DNA from: Ascidia mentula
Taxonomy: Eukaryota; Chordata; Ascidiacea; Phlebobranchia; Ascidiidae
Direction: 5' to 3'
DNA: 64,000 nt
Assembly (NCBI GenBank): GCA_947561715.1
Contig: OX387198.1
Coordinates: forward strand, 4,526,001 to 4,590,000
In this document: positions 1 to 12,448 of the stretch, one piece after another
Layout: every line of letters starts with the position of its first letter
Position numbering within the stretch: the stretch's first letter is position 1
The notes under the pieces: generated by a model
The model's database searches: none
Told to the model about the DNA's origin: nothing
What the model saw: only the letters and a program-made list of their open reading frames with translations
Made by a program: the position numbers and the translations under genes

Positions 1-356
1 CTTTGAAGATACAATTTCCTTAAAAGGTAAAAATAAGGAATCGTGTGAGACGGTTTTAGTAAGAATGATGAAATTCTTCCCGTATTCCAATGCATGCAAT
101 AAGTTGTATCATTAGTATAAAATAAACTTCACAAAGCACACGGGATTAAACAACACGCAGTTTTCATGCAACTGCATGCGCCTTGCCTGAACTAATAGTT
201 CATATCACGTACCAGTCAAGCTTGGGAAGTCTTAATGGCACAGGCTTTAAGGTCTATACAGGAACACCATAAATATGGTAATAATAGTAAGGAAATTATG
301 AGTGACAGAAAGCATTTTAACAAAAAACGTTTGATTTGATTGTTTGTTTAACTAAC

Positions 357-874
357 CTGAAGCGGTTGACACCCCCGTCCTGCAAGTTGTTATTCCGGTG
401 GGGCATGTTTGGGTGTAAGACGATGCAAGGTTAGGACCGTAACAACTCTGACCATTGCCTATTGTACTGACGCTATTGTAACTGCATTCATAGCACTGAA
501 TGCAAATACCTGGAAAAATGTTTTATCAGAATTACTTACACCTGCATAACAGTTCTGTTCATAGAACTGGGCCATACAGTTGAAATAAATAATTGACATG
601 ATTTTGGCCATCTTTGCCATCAAACTTGTGCCATCTTCAGTGAAATAAATGGCGTTGCTGGTTTAGCTATGATTTTAAAAACATTCACGAACATTTCATC
701 AGTTAAACTTACACTTTAACATACTAGAAACAATCTTCCTGGAAAATTCTTCATTACATAGAAATTCCATCAAAATTTAACGTGGTGTTTCACACAAACA
801 ATTTTACAAACGAAAGGGATATTACCTTCTGCAACCAAAGCTAAAAGCAGTACAGCAATTAGTTTGCAATCTAT
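357..874 (-). CDS. Ly6/uPAR-like protein, 5' part, start codon apparently lost
   Basis: Two exons are visible: 826..874 and 357..509 (49 and 153 nt), the same lengths as exons 1 and 2 of the paralogue at 2.8-5.1 kb. The first encodes a hydrophobic signal-peptide core (KLIAVLLLALVAEG). The second opens the three-finger domain with C-x2-C-x2-C spacing and further cysteines. Exon 2 ends at a GTTAGT donor in phase 1, and the remaining exons should lie beyond the left edge of the window. At the position where the paralogue has ATG this copy reads ATA (872..874), and no in-frame ATG lies close upstream. It is either a decaying gene or one using an unseen upstream start exon. The family is usually secreted or GPI-anchored. 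Domain call is firm; functional status is not. Confidence 0.6.
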
Positions 875-2842
875 ATCAAGATGTCGTTGTTTCCACAGTT
901 TTCTTGTCGCAATTCCACTCTGGATTGTCGGGAGCAAATGACATGAAATCTGCCAATGCGCTGGGTTTAGTAACGCCTTTTTCTTTACATTTTGTATCCA
1001 CGGTAACAAACCTTATGGGTGCGACGACTTTTCAAGTTTCAAAGTTTGTCGTGAATTACTTATTCCCGTTGCATTGGTTAGTGAGCACGATAATAACTTA
1101 TCAAACGTTTGAGAAAGCCTGAAAATGATATCTTAACGTGTACATTGTTTGCATCAATTCAATACAGCAGGTTGTTACGTTAGTACGAAGTAAAAGTTTA
1201 CTTGCAAATGTGATGGTAAACTGGCATGATTATTCTGTTCATTTTTCTAATTTGCCGGCTTCATGATGAATAAATTACTTGAATCACATCGTGATAAAGA
1301 GATTTTAAACAACTTACATCTGCAAAAACACCCCACAAGTACAACTGCACAACTACTGATGCGAATATCACGTGACGTCACAAACATCCACTGAGCGGAT
1401 ATTCATCAAAAAATGGTCCTTGGTAACGCTGATCTCATCATGATATCCAGGTGCAATGAAATCCTATGTTACAATTTAAAGTTGTATTCACTGCACAACG
1501 AAGGCAACAAGCTGCCTTTGTAGCATCAAAAAGTGTACCCATAAGTCTTACCTTTGTACCATTGTTTGGAAAATCGCTCCTTCCAAAGCAGGAATAATTT
1601 CCAAAACGAAGGGATTTTAACGTCGCTCAAATTTATGGTTTGAAGGCTTATGTCCATAAATATATACATATATGTCGAAGGATGGCGCGTTTCAGCAACG
1701 GCAACACCAGCCAAGGTGTACGAAACCTTTACTAAACAGTAAACATGTTCGGGATTCGTGGCTAAAACAGCGTGGGTTCGAATCCCGGTGCGGCAACGAA
1801 TTGGCTTCATTGGGGACAGGGGGTTTGCAATATTGGTTAAGCAGTCCGACCAGTATATCAAGCACAAAACATGATTGGGATTCAAAAATTAACCTTCAGA
1901 AAATATCGGGTTTCATTCCAGATTAAAATCCGAATCTACAATCCTGATGTGAAAGGAGAATCTTGCATAAAAAGACGTAAACGGCTTAGGTGACGAGTGA
2001 TTTGTTATTAAAAATTCGAACGTTGTCGCACGAGTTGTTTTCAGTCAGGGTATTGGAAACCAACCAGTTTGAATCTCCACGTTCTTTTGTTGATCTTTCA
2101 TAGGTAAACAAACCGTTTCAAAATTCGTATTGTATTCCGTTGTCCCAAAGGAAAACTACTGGAACTTTTTAATTAACCTCACTGACGTTTTGCGCAAAAC
2201 TTGAATGACAACAAGGTGCTCTGGCAACGTTTCAGGCGACAACAAACTGACCCTTTACTACTTGCAATGCTGTTTAAAACGTTGCTATGATTATGTGTTT
2301 GCACTTTAAGTCACCGAAGAAGGTTTTTCTTTTTGAAATCGTACACTACGACGGCACCTGGAAAATCTATAACAGAACTCATGATTACAGCAAAGTCCAT
2401 TACGGATTGTAAATATGATTTTATATACGTAATGTGTGCAACTGTATTTAAATCCATGTTATAAGTGCATCTTTTTGAGAATGCCGCTTACCGCTGTTTT
2501 TAGAATGCCAAGAAAAGATCAGCGGAAGCACTTCATGGGAATATTTGCTGGCGGGTAAATAAAAGACCGGAGAATTCGGACATAGGATTGTATTAGCACC
2601 AGAAAATTTTGATGAAGAAAAGCTCATATGGTTTCATTGCATTTAAAGTTGAAGCCGAACGATTGCTCGTATTTTGGATTGATTCAATTACATGATGTCG
2701 ATGCATTTAATCTAACGCCAATCGAAAAATGTACAGGATTACAACAACATTACTACAAGTTATTTTCAACTGAAGGATTTCGAAACATAATTACAGCAAA
2801 ACTAATACCTATACACATTGATTGTATACAGCGCATCTATGT
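875..2842. other. Intergenic region between two Ly6-like genes
   Basis: No convincing coding exon was found on either strand. The ORFs here are short, have no domain character and lack paired splice sites. The one structured element is a tRNA-like B-box near 1770, listed separately. Confidence 0.5.
1738..1792 (+). repeat. tRNA-derived (SINE-like) fragment with a perfect B box
   Basis: Contains GGGTTCGAATCCCGG, matching the RNA polymerase III B-box and T-arm consensus, followed by TGCGGCA where a tRNA acceptor strand would be. No complementary 5' acceptor strand (TGCCGCA) and no good A box are visible at tRNA distance, so it is not an intact tRNA. A tRNA-derived SINE or a tRNA pseudogene is the best reading. 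Confidence 0.35.
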
Positions 2843-5098
2843 TTAGAAGGCTAGCTTGAACAAAGCAAGGATTGTTACACAAAGTAGGGTGGGTGCGTAG
2901 GCGAGTTTTCCAGATCCATTTCCAGTGTTGCAATTGTCTGTTTGAACAATAACATAGAAATCATAACATACCGGGGCTTTTTCTTTTCAAGCTACAAAGA
3001 CGTGTCCGAGTTATTGAAAGTAATTGCGTGTGTTCAAATTTTACAAATTAATTTTCAACAGCATTTTGAAAACCAGCGAACAGACGAAAGCAATTTGCAT
3101 GTTTTTAATGCTGTTTTTCAAGAACTTTTTGAAGTAAATTTTGCGTTACCTGTGCTACAAGAGTAAACACATTGTTCTCCATTGAAACCGAGGAAAGTTC
3201 CAGAAGCACAACCGTTCAGACTTGCTCCTGCTACGCTGCAAGTTCTAGATATAATTGTCCCACCTTGGCCGGCTGAGTCTATAAAGAGAGAGGGTTGAAC
3301 ATATTTCTCAGAACATTTGAACCGCCACTGTAAATTCGAGGCAACCAATCGTTTCTTTGATTTTAATGCTTGTATGAATTCGTTTAGTGTTTGTATTTTT
3401 TACATTTACTTGACCGCGAATCACATTTATTCATGCCCTTTCTTTTCATAATCTCTAGAATAGAATTTTCTTTTGTCCAGCCTCCAAGCAAAAAAATGTG
3501 TTTCCCGATGTAGCAAACATACTTTGTGAGTTTTCTCCCACGTCCATTGTGTGCTTCCAGTCCAGCGAGGAAAAAATACAATGGGGGCGACATATATGGT
3601 ATACCCGCGTCCCCATTTTTCCCCGCTCATGTTTGCTCAGATAAACGGGCGTATTTTTTAACCAAGGCTTTTGAAGGAGTGGATGCGTGGGTGGATTTGT
3701 TGTGGATGGAAATTTTTTCGGCCCTTTCCAGATGCGTGTCTACAAGACGCCCCCTCGTTTCTTGAATGGGCCAAATTTGACTTGAGCCGATTATATCGGT
3801 GTCCATTCACAGTAACTATGGAAATTTGAAGTGCGAGGACCCGAACCAATCCGACAACGTCGTAGAAAAAACAAACGCTTTTCTGATTTTTGTGACGTTA
3901 TCCTTGCAGAAGGGTTGCCTGGCAAACAAGTTTTTCGGGAGTCCAATAACCTTTGGAATACAGCGCAGCATAAATAATTGCATGGTGGAAATTCTGTGCT
4001 CTTCAACTTCCGCAAATTACATTCTGTGTATAATTGGCTTCGCAGAATTTTCGTCGAAACCAATCAACGAGTTATTATGAAGGATATGTATGTGCCAGCC
4101 CAAAGAATGACTTTTATCACATAAAATTCCAAGTTCAGTTTTTGGTTGTGACGAGTAGAAACAATTTCATTTTTGGTGTAGTTAGGCGACACACCAAAAA
4201 TACAGCCAACTTAAAGCCAGCATATTTCAATGCTAAAATCTTCCATTAGGTTTGCGGTTTGCCGTTTGTCCAACTGTTGTCACGTGAAAATTAGACCAGA
4301 ACAAAACAAGTCTTCATGCGTTATATGTTTCAGTTACTTGGCGGCACACCCAAAAATCGCTTCACGCCTTACCGGTTGTGAAGCGCCACTGACCTAACGG
4401 GGGAGTAAATTCTCAAAGCACTCGTATGTTGCTGTGTTTTCCGTTTGCCGGATAACTCTAATTCATGCAGCCGTCTAACACACTTATTACGTGTTAGGAA
4501 AAAGAGTAAAGCGCTTTGTGTTTTTGTGACTACGGTTATTTCTTTATTTAAGTTAATATACAGATATATTAATGAGTTCATGTTTGCACCCTTGACAAAG
4601 GTTCCCGCTTTGCAAATCTAACGTTGAAAAAACGTTTTTCTATTTTTTTGTGACGAACCATGGTCTAACTGACATGGGCAAAGAGTTAGATATGAAGTAA
4701 TATTCTGTGCTTATAAAACAAAGTACACGTCGTAATTACGGTCAAAAATAGGTTTCCGTGGTTCGTGCTGACAATTTTTTAACATTTATTTTTCGTACTT
4801 ACTTGTTCCGCTTAACACGGAGGTGATACAGGACGTGACACCAGTGGCGCAAGTCATACTATGGGACGCAGAAACATTGGGACCATTGCAGTCCTGACCT
4901 AAAGTTGCACCACCAGAAGTTGAGTATTGGCAGGTATAGCACTGAAGGCAAATACCTAAACAAATAACGATGAATAAAAAAACAAAAAAACTAGATTTTG
5001 TAATACGATGACGCAAAAATTTTAATCAAAATGAATAACCGCAGATTACCTTCCGATACCAAAGCCAAAATCAGCACAGCAATAAGTTTAAGTTCCAT
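2843..5098 (-). CDS. Ly6/uPAR (three-finger) GPI-anchored protein
   Basis: Four exons join cleanly: 5050..5098, 4803..4955, 3150..3278 and 2843..2937 (426 nt, 141 aa). Exon 1 starts MELKLIAVLILALVSEG, a signal peptide. Exons 2 and 3 carry the cysteine pattern of an LU domain, beginning C-x2-C-x2-C. Exon 4 supplies the hallmark terminal Cys-Asn (DNCN), then a glycine/serine linker and a hydrophobic tail ending in TAA, as expected of a GPI-attachment signal. All introns are GT-AG and phase 1. Family members are small extracellular ligands or surface proteins, so it likely sits on the outer plasma membrane. It lies downstream of a paralogue on the same strand, indicating tandem duplication. Ligand or partner cannot be told. 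Confidence 0.85.
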
Positions 5099-7556
5099 TT
5101 CCAATTCTGATAAGTTTTCTTGACACTCTATCACGTTTCTCAGGCGCAAATCAAAGAGCAAACTGCTGAGGCGCTCTCATTTAAGTTACACCCTTTTTTC
5201 TTTTCAGCGTGGTCTGAAAAAAATAACGTTTCATTCGAACGATTTTAATTATTTGTTCCTGAAGTCAAATTGGTCATTTTTAACTGGAAAGCACAGCAGT
5301 ATAATAGCTATACTTGCTTTTGTATGTGTAACTTATCATTAGAGACTGCGATACTGTTCAAAAACGATGATTTATTTGGTAATGATTTAAACGAACGTTT
5401 CTGTCTAAAACATTAACTTCCTATCGGATAAATTGTTGTCGCTGGTAGGAAGACAACGTCCAGTATATTCTTTCAATGCAACTTGGTGATTTTTTTAATA
5501 TAGATATATTTAACAAATACGCCAGCTATTATGAAAGAGTTTTCAACAGACTGAATTGCTTTACTTTGTAAGTATATGCAACAATTTTACGTAATTTCGA
5601 CGTAAATTTCATGTTGCGTTTTTTTCTAAAACTGCGTAGTGTCAGAATGCGTTTTGACGAAAATCTTAAAATTGGCATTCTTACGCTATTAACAGAAGAA
5701 ATAATGATGCTTTTAAACCAGAAACAAAACAAAGATTTTCCTGATATTACAGTTCGAAGAAATCCGCTCTATTCATTGATTTGCCATTGATGTAAACTTC
5801 CCCGCTTTGTTTTTATTCCTAAAATAATTCTTCAGGTCAGTCCTATAAAAACGCGTAGCCGAAGCAAGTCGGCCGAGGTATAATCTCACTATAGCCTAAC
5901 TCACCATCCAAGTAGTTTAAAAAAAATTTAAATTAAAAAATCGAATTTGAAATTTTTTTTTTTAGTGAAGATGACTATACGCAGTTGCAACATACGTCAC
6001 AGAAACCAGTACTTATATTGCGTAATGTTTTGTGTGTAGCATTGTACAAGTATTGCATAATCCCATACTGTGACTCAAATTATTTAGCCATTGTTCTCAA
6101 GAAATGTGATTCATTCAACATCCTGTTAAACACACAAAATGTTCTCCTTTGCCTATGTCACACCACACGTATGTTCTCGTGTTATATTAACCAAAGTGAT
6201 GTATACGGCACGTGACTAAACCAACCAATAAGCTTCCGATGATCCAAGTATAGATGGTCATGTGCGCCTGTTAATTGAGTTCTTTGCATTGGTTTTTTTG
6301 CTTTGGACTTTTTGCATTGGGCTCGACTCTACTCGATTTGGAATCATCGTTCTATCTTCGATCTTCGATTCGGTGACAAGACACTGCTATTATTACTGAG
6401 ACTCTACAAGCTATTCGCCGGCTTGGGATTTATTCCCACAGCCTGATAATAAACTGTTTACTCGGATTCAACGGTTTGCTGGTGAGTTCGGTAAAACCTC
6501 ACACAGTCATTCGGAAGTTAGAACGTGTTTATGCGTTCTGGACAATAAACAAAAAACTAATGAATTTTGTTTCAAAAGCTTTTTCGCAGCGTTTATGCAA
6601 AATACCACGAAAGTAAAAGGTCCCAACTCAAATAAACAAAATGTATAAATTTAAGCAGGACTTCATAATTTTTACTATAATCTTGTGACAGTGTAAGTTG
6701 TGGAAAAAATACATTCCTACTAAACCCCGCGTTAATAAACGTTCTACTATAAATACAATCCGACGTATGATGACGTAGAATAAAGATTTATAATTTGTAA
6801 CTCAACGTGTTTTGCTAACGTTTTACGCGAGTAACACCGAATTGTTTAAGCTGTGTATTTGTATTGCATTTAAAACAGCCGAAAAACGTAAGATTTGCAA
6901 GCAGTATAATAGAATAAATACAAAACTAAATAGATTCACAAAAAGCAAGTACTCAATGCAGTATAATGTTTTTTTTTAATTGAACTGTATTTTAACACCA
7001 ACAAACTCTTAAAAATCTGGAGCAAGCTTGAGAGCATAGGATGTCAAAAAGAACCAAAGTCAGTAAAACTAATTGGAGCAAATCCAAAACAGTATCATCA
7101 TGTGTCATTTGAAAAAAAATTCACTTAAGAATGCACAGAAATTTTCTAAAATGAAACAAAACAACAAAGTGGATGCCAGTGAGGTTTGAAACTACAAATT
7201 AGAATCAGTTTGGTTTGGTAGAAATGTGACTGGCTATGAAAATAATAATTATATATTTACTGAATAAAAAGCACCAAGTGGTGAAAAAGAGCAGTGGTTT
7301 GTTACACTGAGTAACTACACGAACAGTGACTGTGACGAATTAAGAGTTGGGTATTATAAAATTGTAAGGACATTCACAAATGAGAATAAGTTGTTAAAAT
7401 GCAGTACCTTAGGAACTGAAGACAGATTGAACCGTTTAGCTTTGACTTTAAATACATTAATTTAGTATAGTTTTGCTGTGAGATTGTAAAGCTTCAGTCA
7501 GCCCACCCGCAAAATTCCAACATAAGATAAAACAAGAGGCATCACTGGTGCAAAAA
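5099..7556. other. Intergenic, no gene seen; possible LTR remnant
   Basis: AT-rich and without plausible exons on either strand. Around 6240-6515 there is a segment of different texture, more GC-balanced with simple internal duplication (tcttcgatcttcgattcgg) and an AATAAA near 6449, ending in CACACA. It resembles the R-U5 part of a solo LTR, but no TG start with a matching target-site duplication could be fixed. The rest includes the promoter side of the Ly6 gene and the 3' flank of SLC35B2. Confidence 0.3.
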
Positions 7557-10500
7557 TCATGCTTTGGCTGAGCTGCTGGTGTTCACCAACTTCTTCAACT
7601 TTGCTTTGCGGCTTCGAGCATAAATTCTTAGAAAAAGTGCAGCAAAAACGATGAGAACGCCAAAGAAACCCAGTAGGCCAATCGGATGTCCATAAATCAA
7701 ACAGGATAACAGGATGGCAAAAGCTTGTCTCAGAGTCATTATAATTGTGAAGACAACAGCTCCATATTCCGAAATTGTGTAAAAAATAAACAGTTGACCA
7801 ACAGCGGAGCATATCTGCAAAACAAAATGGTACCGTCAGATTTGGCACAAACTAACAGTACTTTACATCTTAATATTATTATAAACTGCTAGTACCCTTT
7901 ACCCTGGGTTCCGCGAAATCATAAAGAGGCACTCCAAGGGGTTCGGTCAACTCTAAGGGTTTCGAACAAGTCATTAAATCATGACATTAAACAACATAAA
8001 ATACTACTGCATTACACTAAACAAATCTATTGAACTCCAATGCATTAAATTATGTGGATTGTATGAATGAAAAACACATGTTTTTGTGTAGGGTGTAGAA
8101 GTGTTTCATTATTTTTATTTGCCAAGTTGGTACGAAGTGCACCAATAAGAACTAAAAGCTTATTTTTTCTAAACACAACTCACTGATAAAATAACAGAGT
8201 GGATTCCAAAGTCCCAATGCCTTGTGATAAATGAAAATGCTTCAAAAAAAGCTCCTTGTTCCAACAAAGAACATGTTGTAAAGATGCAAGAGAAGAGGTT
8301 TACACCAAACATCATCTGGATCGATGACATCTTGTGTGTTTTGAAAAGCTCACCCTGCATAGGCACACATGAAAATAAGTTTGAGTGAAAGTTAACTGTA
8401 ATCTGGTATTACCCAGTTCAGTAAAAATTGCTATGTATAATTGAATAATTTAATGCAAAATTTTGTGTGTTGAGCTAGTAGTTTACAAACTGCACTACAA
8501 TAAATAGATTAAGTATTTAAAACGCAATGTGCTTAGTTACACATAAACACAGGAATTTAAATCAGTGTATATCCTGTATAAATGTTTCCTGTCACACAAT
8601 AGCAGCACACTAATCACATTACTGATTTCCCAAGCTCTGTGATACATATAGTGGGATGTTTTTTTGCTTAATAGCAAGCAGGAAAGGACTCAGTTTAAAT
8701 TCAGGATTCCAACTTATAAAATAACCAGATATCTTGAACTAAACCTTGTACATGTATATTGATACATACTAAAACTTAGCCAAAGTGATAAAGCTAGTAA
8801 TAATGCAAATCTTTTGAATATGATTATGTTTATTTACAAGGTTGTAATAATACGTTAGCTTTGACTTATTAAACATCCATATTACAGATCATACACTTTC
8901 AAGTATATATGTTGAATCATAACCAAACCATATATTTGTGTAGTTTTCAGAGGGTTTGTGGCAACATCCAAACCTGTGTATCACAGAAAAAAACATACAT
9001 CCTTTCAACTATATATATACCTGCCAATTTGAGGTGAAACTATCAAAAGCCATGTAGCCAAGCATGAGAATAAATCCAGAGAGCAGAATATACATAGTTG
9101 GGGAATCAACATCCCCAGTACTGTGTGTATGGGAATCCCCCTGTGACAGAAGAAACACGCTGATGCCCAAAGACAGCATCCCCGCTGTGATCCATTCATA
9201 CATTTCATACACATTCCCAGACACAACCTTCCCCATCAACATCACTGGTATAACTTTGCATGCCTTGCCAAGAACCTTGGTGGAAATAATAGTGTGATTA
9301 CTAACCAACATTTCACAATAAAACAGAAAAAACATAGATTAGCAGTAATATATATGTGATGATTATGTGACATAAATGTGAATAAACAATTAGTATCAAA
9401 CAAGTTATAAAATGCACAACTGTTATCTTATTATTATTATTTGAGAGTCATTTAAACATAATTTAATAAAACAGCATGCCAGTACTTCAAGAGAGAATCA
9501 GTTCTATTGTATTACTGTGAAAGAGTTAAATTCAAAGCAACAAATACGTACCTGAGTAGGAAAAGAGACGAACTTAAGTGCTTCATATTGAAACCAACTG
9601 CTCATTATGTTGGAGAAGGAGCAAAAAGAGAACTTGTAGAGGGGACAACCATGGCGTGGTTGCCTTGTTGTCATAATGTAGATTCCAGCAACACAAAACG
9701 CCAGCAACCTTCACGTAAAAAGATAAGTTAACATATACAGACGCATGTAGACAAAACGTCTACTTCCTGCTATATACAAAGGTAAACTGAAAAAATTGAA
9801 TATTCAGAAAAATACCTGTTGACAAAAACGAGGAATTGTGAGTTGGTGAACTTCTCCCCAGGAGAATCATCAGTCTTTCCATATTCAAGAGTCATAATTC
9901 TCTCTTGTATCACTCCCCAGGTTAGATATGCAACCTGAATCAACGGGACCACAGCAAAAGTAGTTAATGTTAGCAGTAGCATTTTCATTTAAAAAGATAA
10001 CATGATTAACATTTACCTGCAAACCAAGAGCGCATACCACCAATACAATTGCTTTCGTTTGAAAAGACTTTTCTGCTTTTGGTGCATCTGAAGAAGTCTT
10101 AGATTGTTCTGACACAACATCTTCACCAAAGACGCATGTCTTTATGCAAGGATACAAAACTCCACTTCCTGCAAAGGTTATACTACACTATAATCTGGAG
10201 TCTTCTCATGACATCAACATTGACCACAGAGAATATAATTCTACTTTCAATGCACAACATTAAGGAAAAACACTTATATCAATGTCCAAACATATGTATA
10301 GCCCAGATTGGACTATTTGTAAATTGTACACATACATATTAACGTTTTTCATATTAACCTGTTAACACTATATACTTTTTGCTCAGATTGTCGGCAAATT
10401 TATGCACAACGTTTTTCCTAATCTGCAACCATTATACAAATACAAGCCAAAAGTATAATTCTTCACCTCTTTCATTGTACTTCACCTTCCTAAGGTAGGA

Positions 10501-10692
10501 TATTAGAATATACGCTGGTACAACGACTGAGGCATATCCGAACAAATTGAAAATAAGACGAACCAGCCAAAGATCGCTGTATACTGACGTTGGCCCTTCT
10601 GCGGGTACAGGAGGGGCACGAACTGTATAAAAAGTAGCCACAAATAGAAAGAACAAAATACTGGATATATGCTTCATTATGTACTGCTTCAT
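7557..10692 (-). CDS. SLC35B2: Adenosine 3'-phospho 5'-phosphosulfate (PAPS) transporter 1
   Basis: Seven exons: 10467..10692, 10017..10168, 9816..9934, 9552..9708, 9021..9275, 8184..8354 and 7557..7814 (1338 nt, 445 aa; the human protein is 432 aa). It carries PAPS from the cytosol into the Golgi for sulfation of glycans and proteins. Matches to the family as recalled run through the whole protein: [65 protein letters not shown], and [14 protein letters not shown] followed by [16 protein letters not shown] in the last exon. About ten membrane segments are expected. A second Met at residue 6 could also serve as start. The start codon lies only 36 nt from the target-site duplication of the giant foldback element, so the native promoter has been displaced. 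Confidence 0.93.
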
Positions 10693-10728
10693 TGTTCATT
10701 CATACTCCTAACAATGAGTATCGTTGCA

Positions 10729-10736
10729 GCTTTTTC
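10729..10736. repeat. Target-site duplication, left copy
   Basis: GCTTTTTC directly abuts the left end of the foldback element and recurs exactly at 22879..22886 beyond the right end. Because the next terminal base pair is complementary, a 6-bp duplication (CTTTTT) with a one-base-longer terminus is also possible. Confidence 0.85.
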
Positions 10737-12093
10737 ACCACCCTCATTCTGGCAGAATTCTGGCAGAATAATTTTGCAAATTTGCCACATTCTACAAGGT
10801 ACAACAGGCATTTACTCAAAAATTGTTTTTTTTGGATTAGAATCAAATTACAGAGATGAGCAAGCAGATCAAACCTCAAAAAACATTTAAACAACATTTT
10901 CCGCAGCTGTATCAATCAAAAAAATCGCGAATTAAAAAAATCGCCTGGTTTTGCGATTCAGCATAATGGCGGCATGCGAAAAACTAGTCTAATACAAAGA
11001 ATTCTGCTCGGCGTTCTGGCAATAGGTGCCAATATTGACCAATATCAAGAGAACGGAAATTTAATTCTCTACAACATGCAATTAACAAATTTGAAATTAA
11101 GGTGCCGGATGACCTTCAAATCGCCGATTGAAGACGACCCGCTTTGAGCGAATCAGCAGCGTAATGGCGTAATGTCGGCATGCGAAAAACTTCCCTATTA
11201 AAACAATTCTGCTCGGCGTTCTGGCAATAGGTGCCAATATTGACCAATATCAAGAGAACGGAAATTTAATTCTCTACAACATGCAATTAACAAATTTGAA
11301 ATTAAGGTGCCGGATGACCTTCAAATCGCCGATTGAAGACGACCCGCTTTGAGCGAATCAGCGGCGTAATGGCGTAATGTCGGCATGCGAAAAACTTCCC
11401 TATTAAAACAATTCTGCTCGATGTTCTCGCAATAGGTGCCAATATTGACCAATATCAAGAGAACGGAAATTTAATTCTCTACAACATGCAATTAACAAAT
11501 TTGAAATTAAGGTGCCGGATGACCTTCAAATCGCCGATTGAAGACGACCCGCTTTGAGCGAATCAGCGGCGTAATGGCGTAATGTCGGCATGCGAAAAAC
11601 TTCCCTATTAAAACAATTCTGCTCGGCGTTCTCGCAATAGGTGCCAATATTGACCAATATCAAGAGAACGGAAATTTAATTCTCTACAACATGCAATTAA
11701 CAAATTTGAAATTAAGGTGCCGGATGACCTTCAAATCGCCGATTGAAGACGACCCGCTTTGAGCGAATCAGCGGCGTAATGGCGTAATGTCGGCATGCGA
11801 AAAACTTCCCTATTAAAACAATTCTGCTCGGCGTTCTCGCAATAGGTGCCAATATTGACCAATATCAAGAGAACGGAAATTTAATTCTCTACAACATGCA
11901 ATTAACAAATTTGAAATTAAGGTGCCGGATGACCTTCAAATCGCCCATTGAAGACGACCCGCTTTGAGCGAATCAGCAGCGTAATGGCGTAATGTCGGCA
12001 TGCGAAAAACTTCCCTATTAAAACAATTCTGCTCGGCGTTCTCGCAATAGGTGCCAATATTGACCAATATCAAGAGAACGGAAATTTAATTCT

Positions 12094-12448
12094 CTACAAC
12101 ATGCAATGTGATTAGTAAATCAAATCTGGATCAAAAAAACCAAAGGCCCCTGGCAGGCTGTCGATCGCACACCGTATCAATAATAATGTATTAAAATCCA
12201 AACACAGCAATCTTCAGACAGCTCAGATCGATTTATTTAGAGAAAAATATATTTCGCCTAAAACGGCATCATCAGTTTCTCCATTTACCAAAACTGCCTT
12301 ATTGATTCTATTTGAATAAGGCAGTTTTGGTAAATGGAGAAACTGATGATGCCGTTTTAGGCGAAATATATTTTTCTCTAAATAAATCGATCTGAGCTGT
12401 CTGAAGATTGCTGTGTTTGGATTTTAATACATTACTACAACATGCAAT
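12094..12448. mobile_element. Nested insertion carrying a perfect 118-bp hairpin
   Basis: A 327-bp insertion (12108..12434) interrupts the left array and is flanked by a 14-bp direct repeat of array sequence (12094..12107 and 12435..12448). Its last 251 bp are a perfect inverted repeat: arms 12184..12301 and 12317..12434 around a 15-nt loop. A 76-nt unique leader precedes the hairpin. Long, variable target duplications and inverted terminal pieces suit a Penelope-like or other target-primed retroelement rather than a cut-and-paste MITE; this is inference. Confidence 0.7.
12343..12366 (+). ncRNA. Hammerhead-ribozyme-like core (mirror copy on the minus strand at 12252..12275)
   Basis: The sequence CTGATGA, a short GCC/GGC stem with a six-base loop, then GAAA matches the conserved core of a hammerhead ribozyme (CUGANGA, stem II, GAAA), with one extra U before stem II. 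It lies in both arms of the hairpin. Hammerhead motifs are known from the terminal repeats of Penelope-like elements. Stems I and III were not resolved, so this is only a candidate. Confidence 0.3.

Noticed and set aside
1526..1885. A 119-codon minus-strand ORF
   Set aside because: It covers the tRNA-like SINE fragment in reverse and has no protein character.
6240..6515. Solo LTR
   Set aside because: Texture and AATAAA are suggestive, but no TG start and no 5-bp flanking duplication could be matched; left as a remark only.
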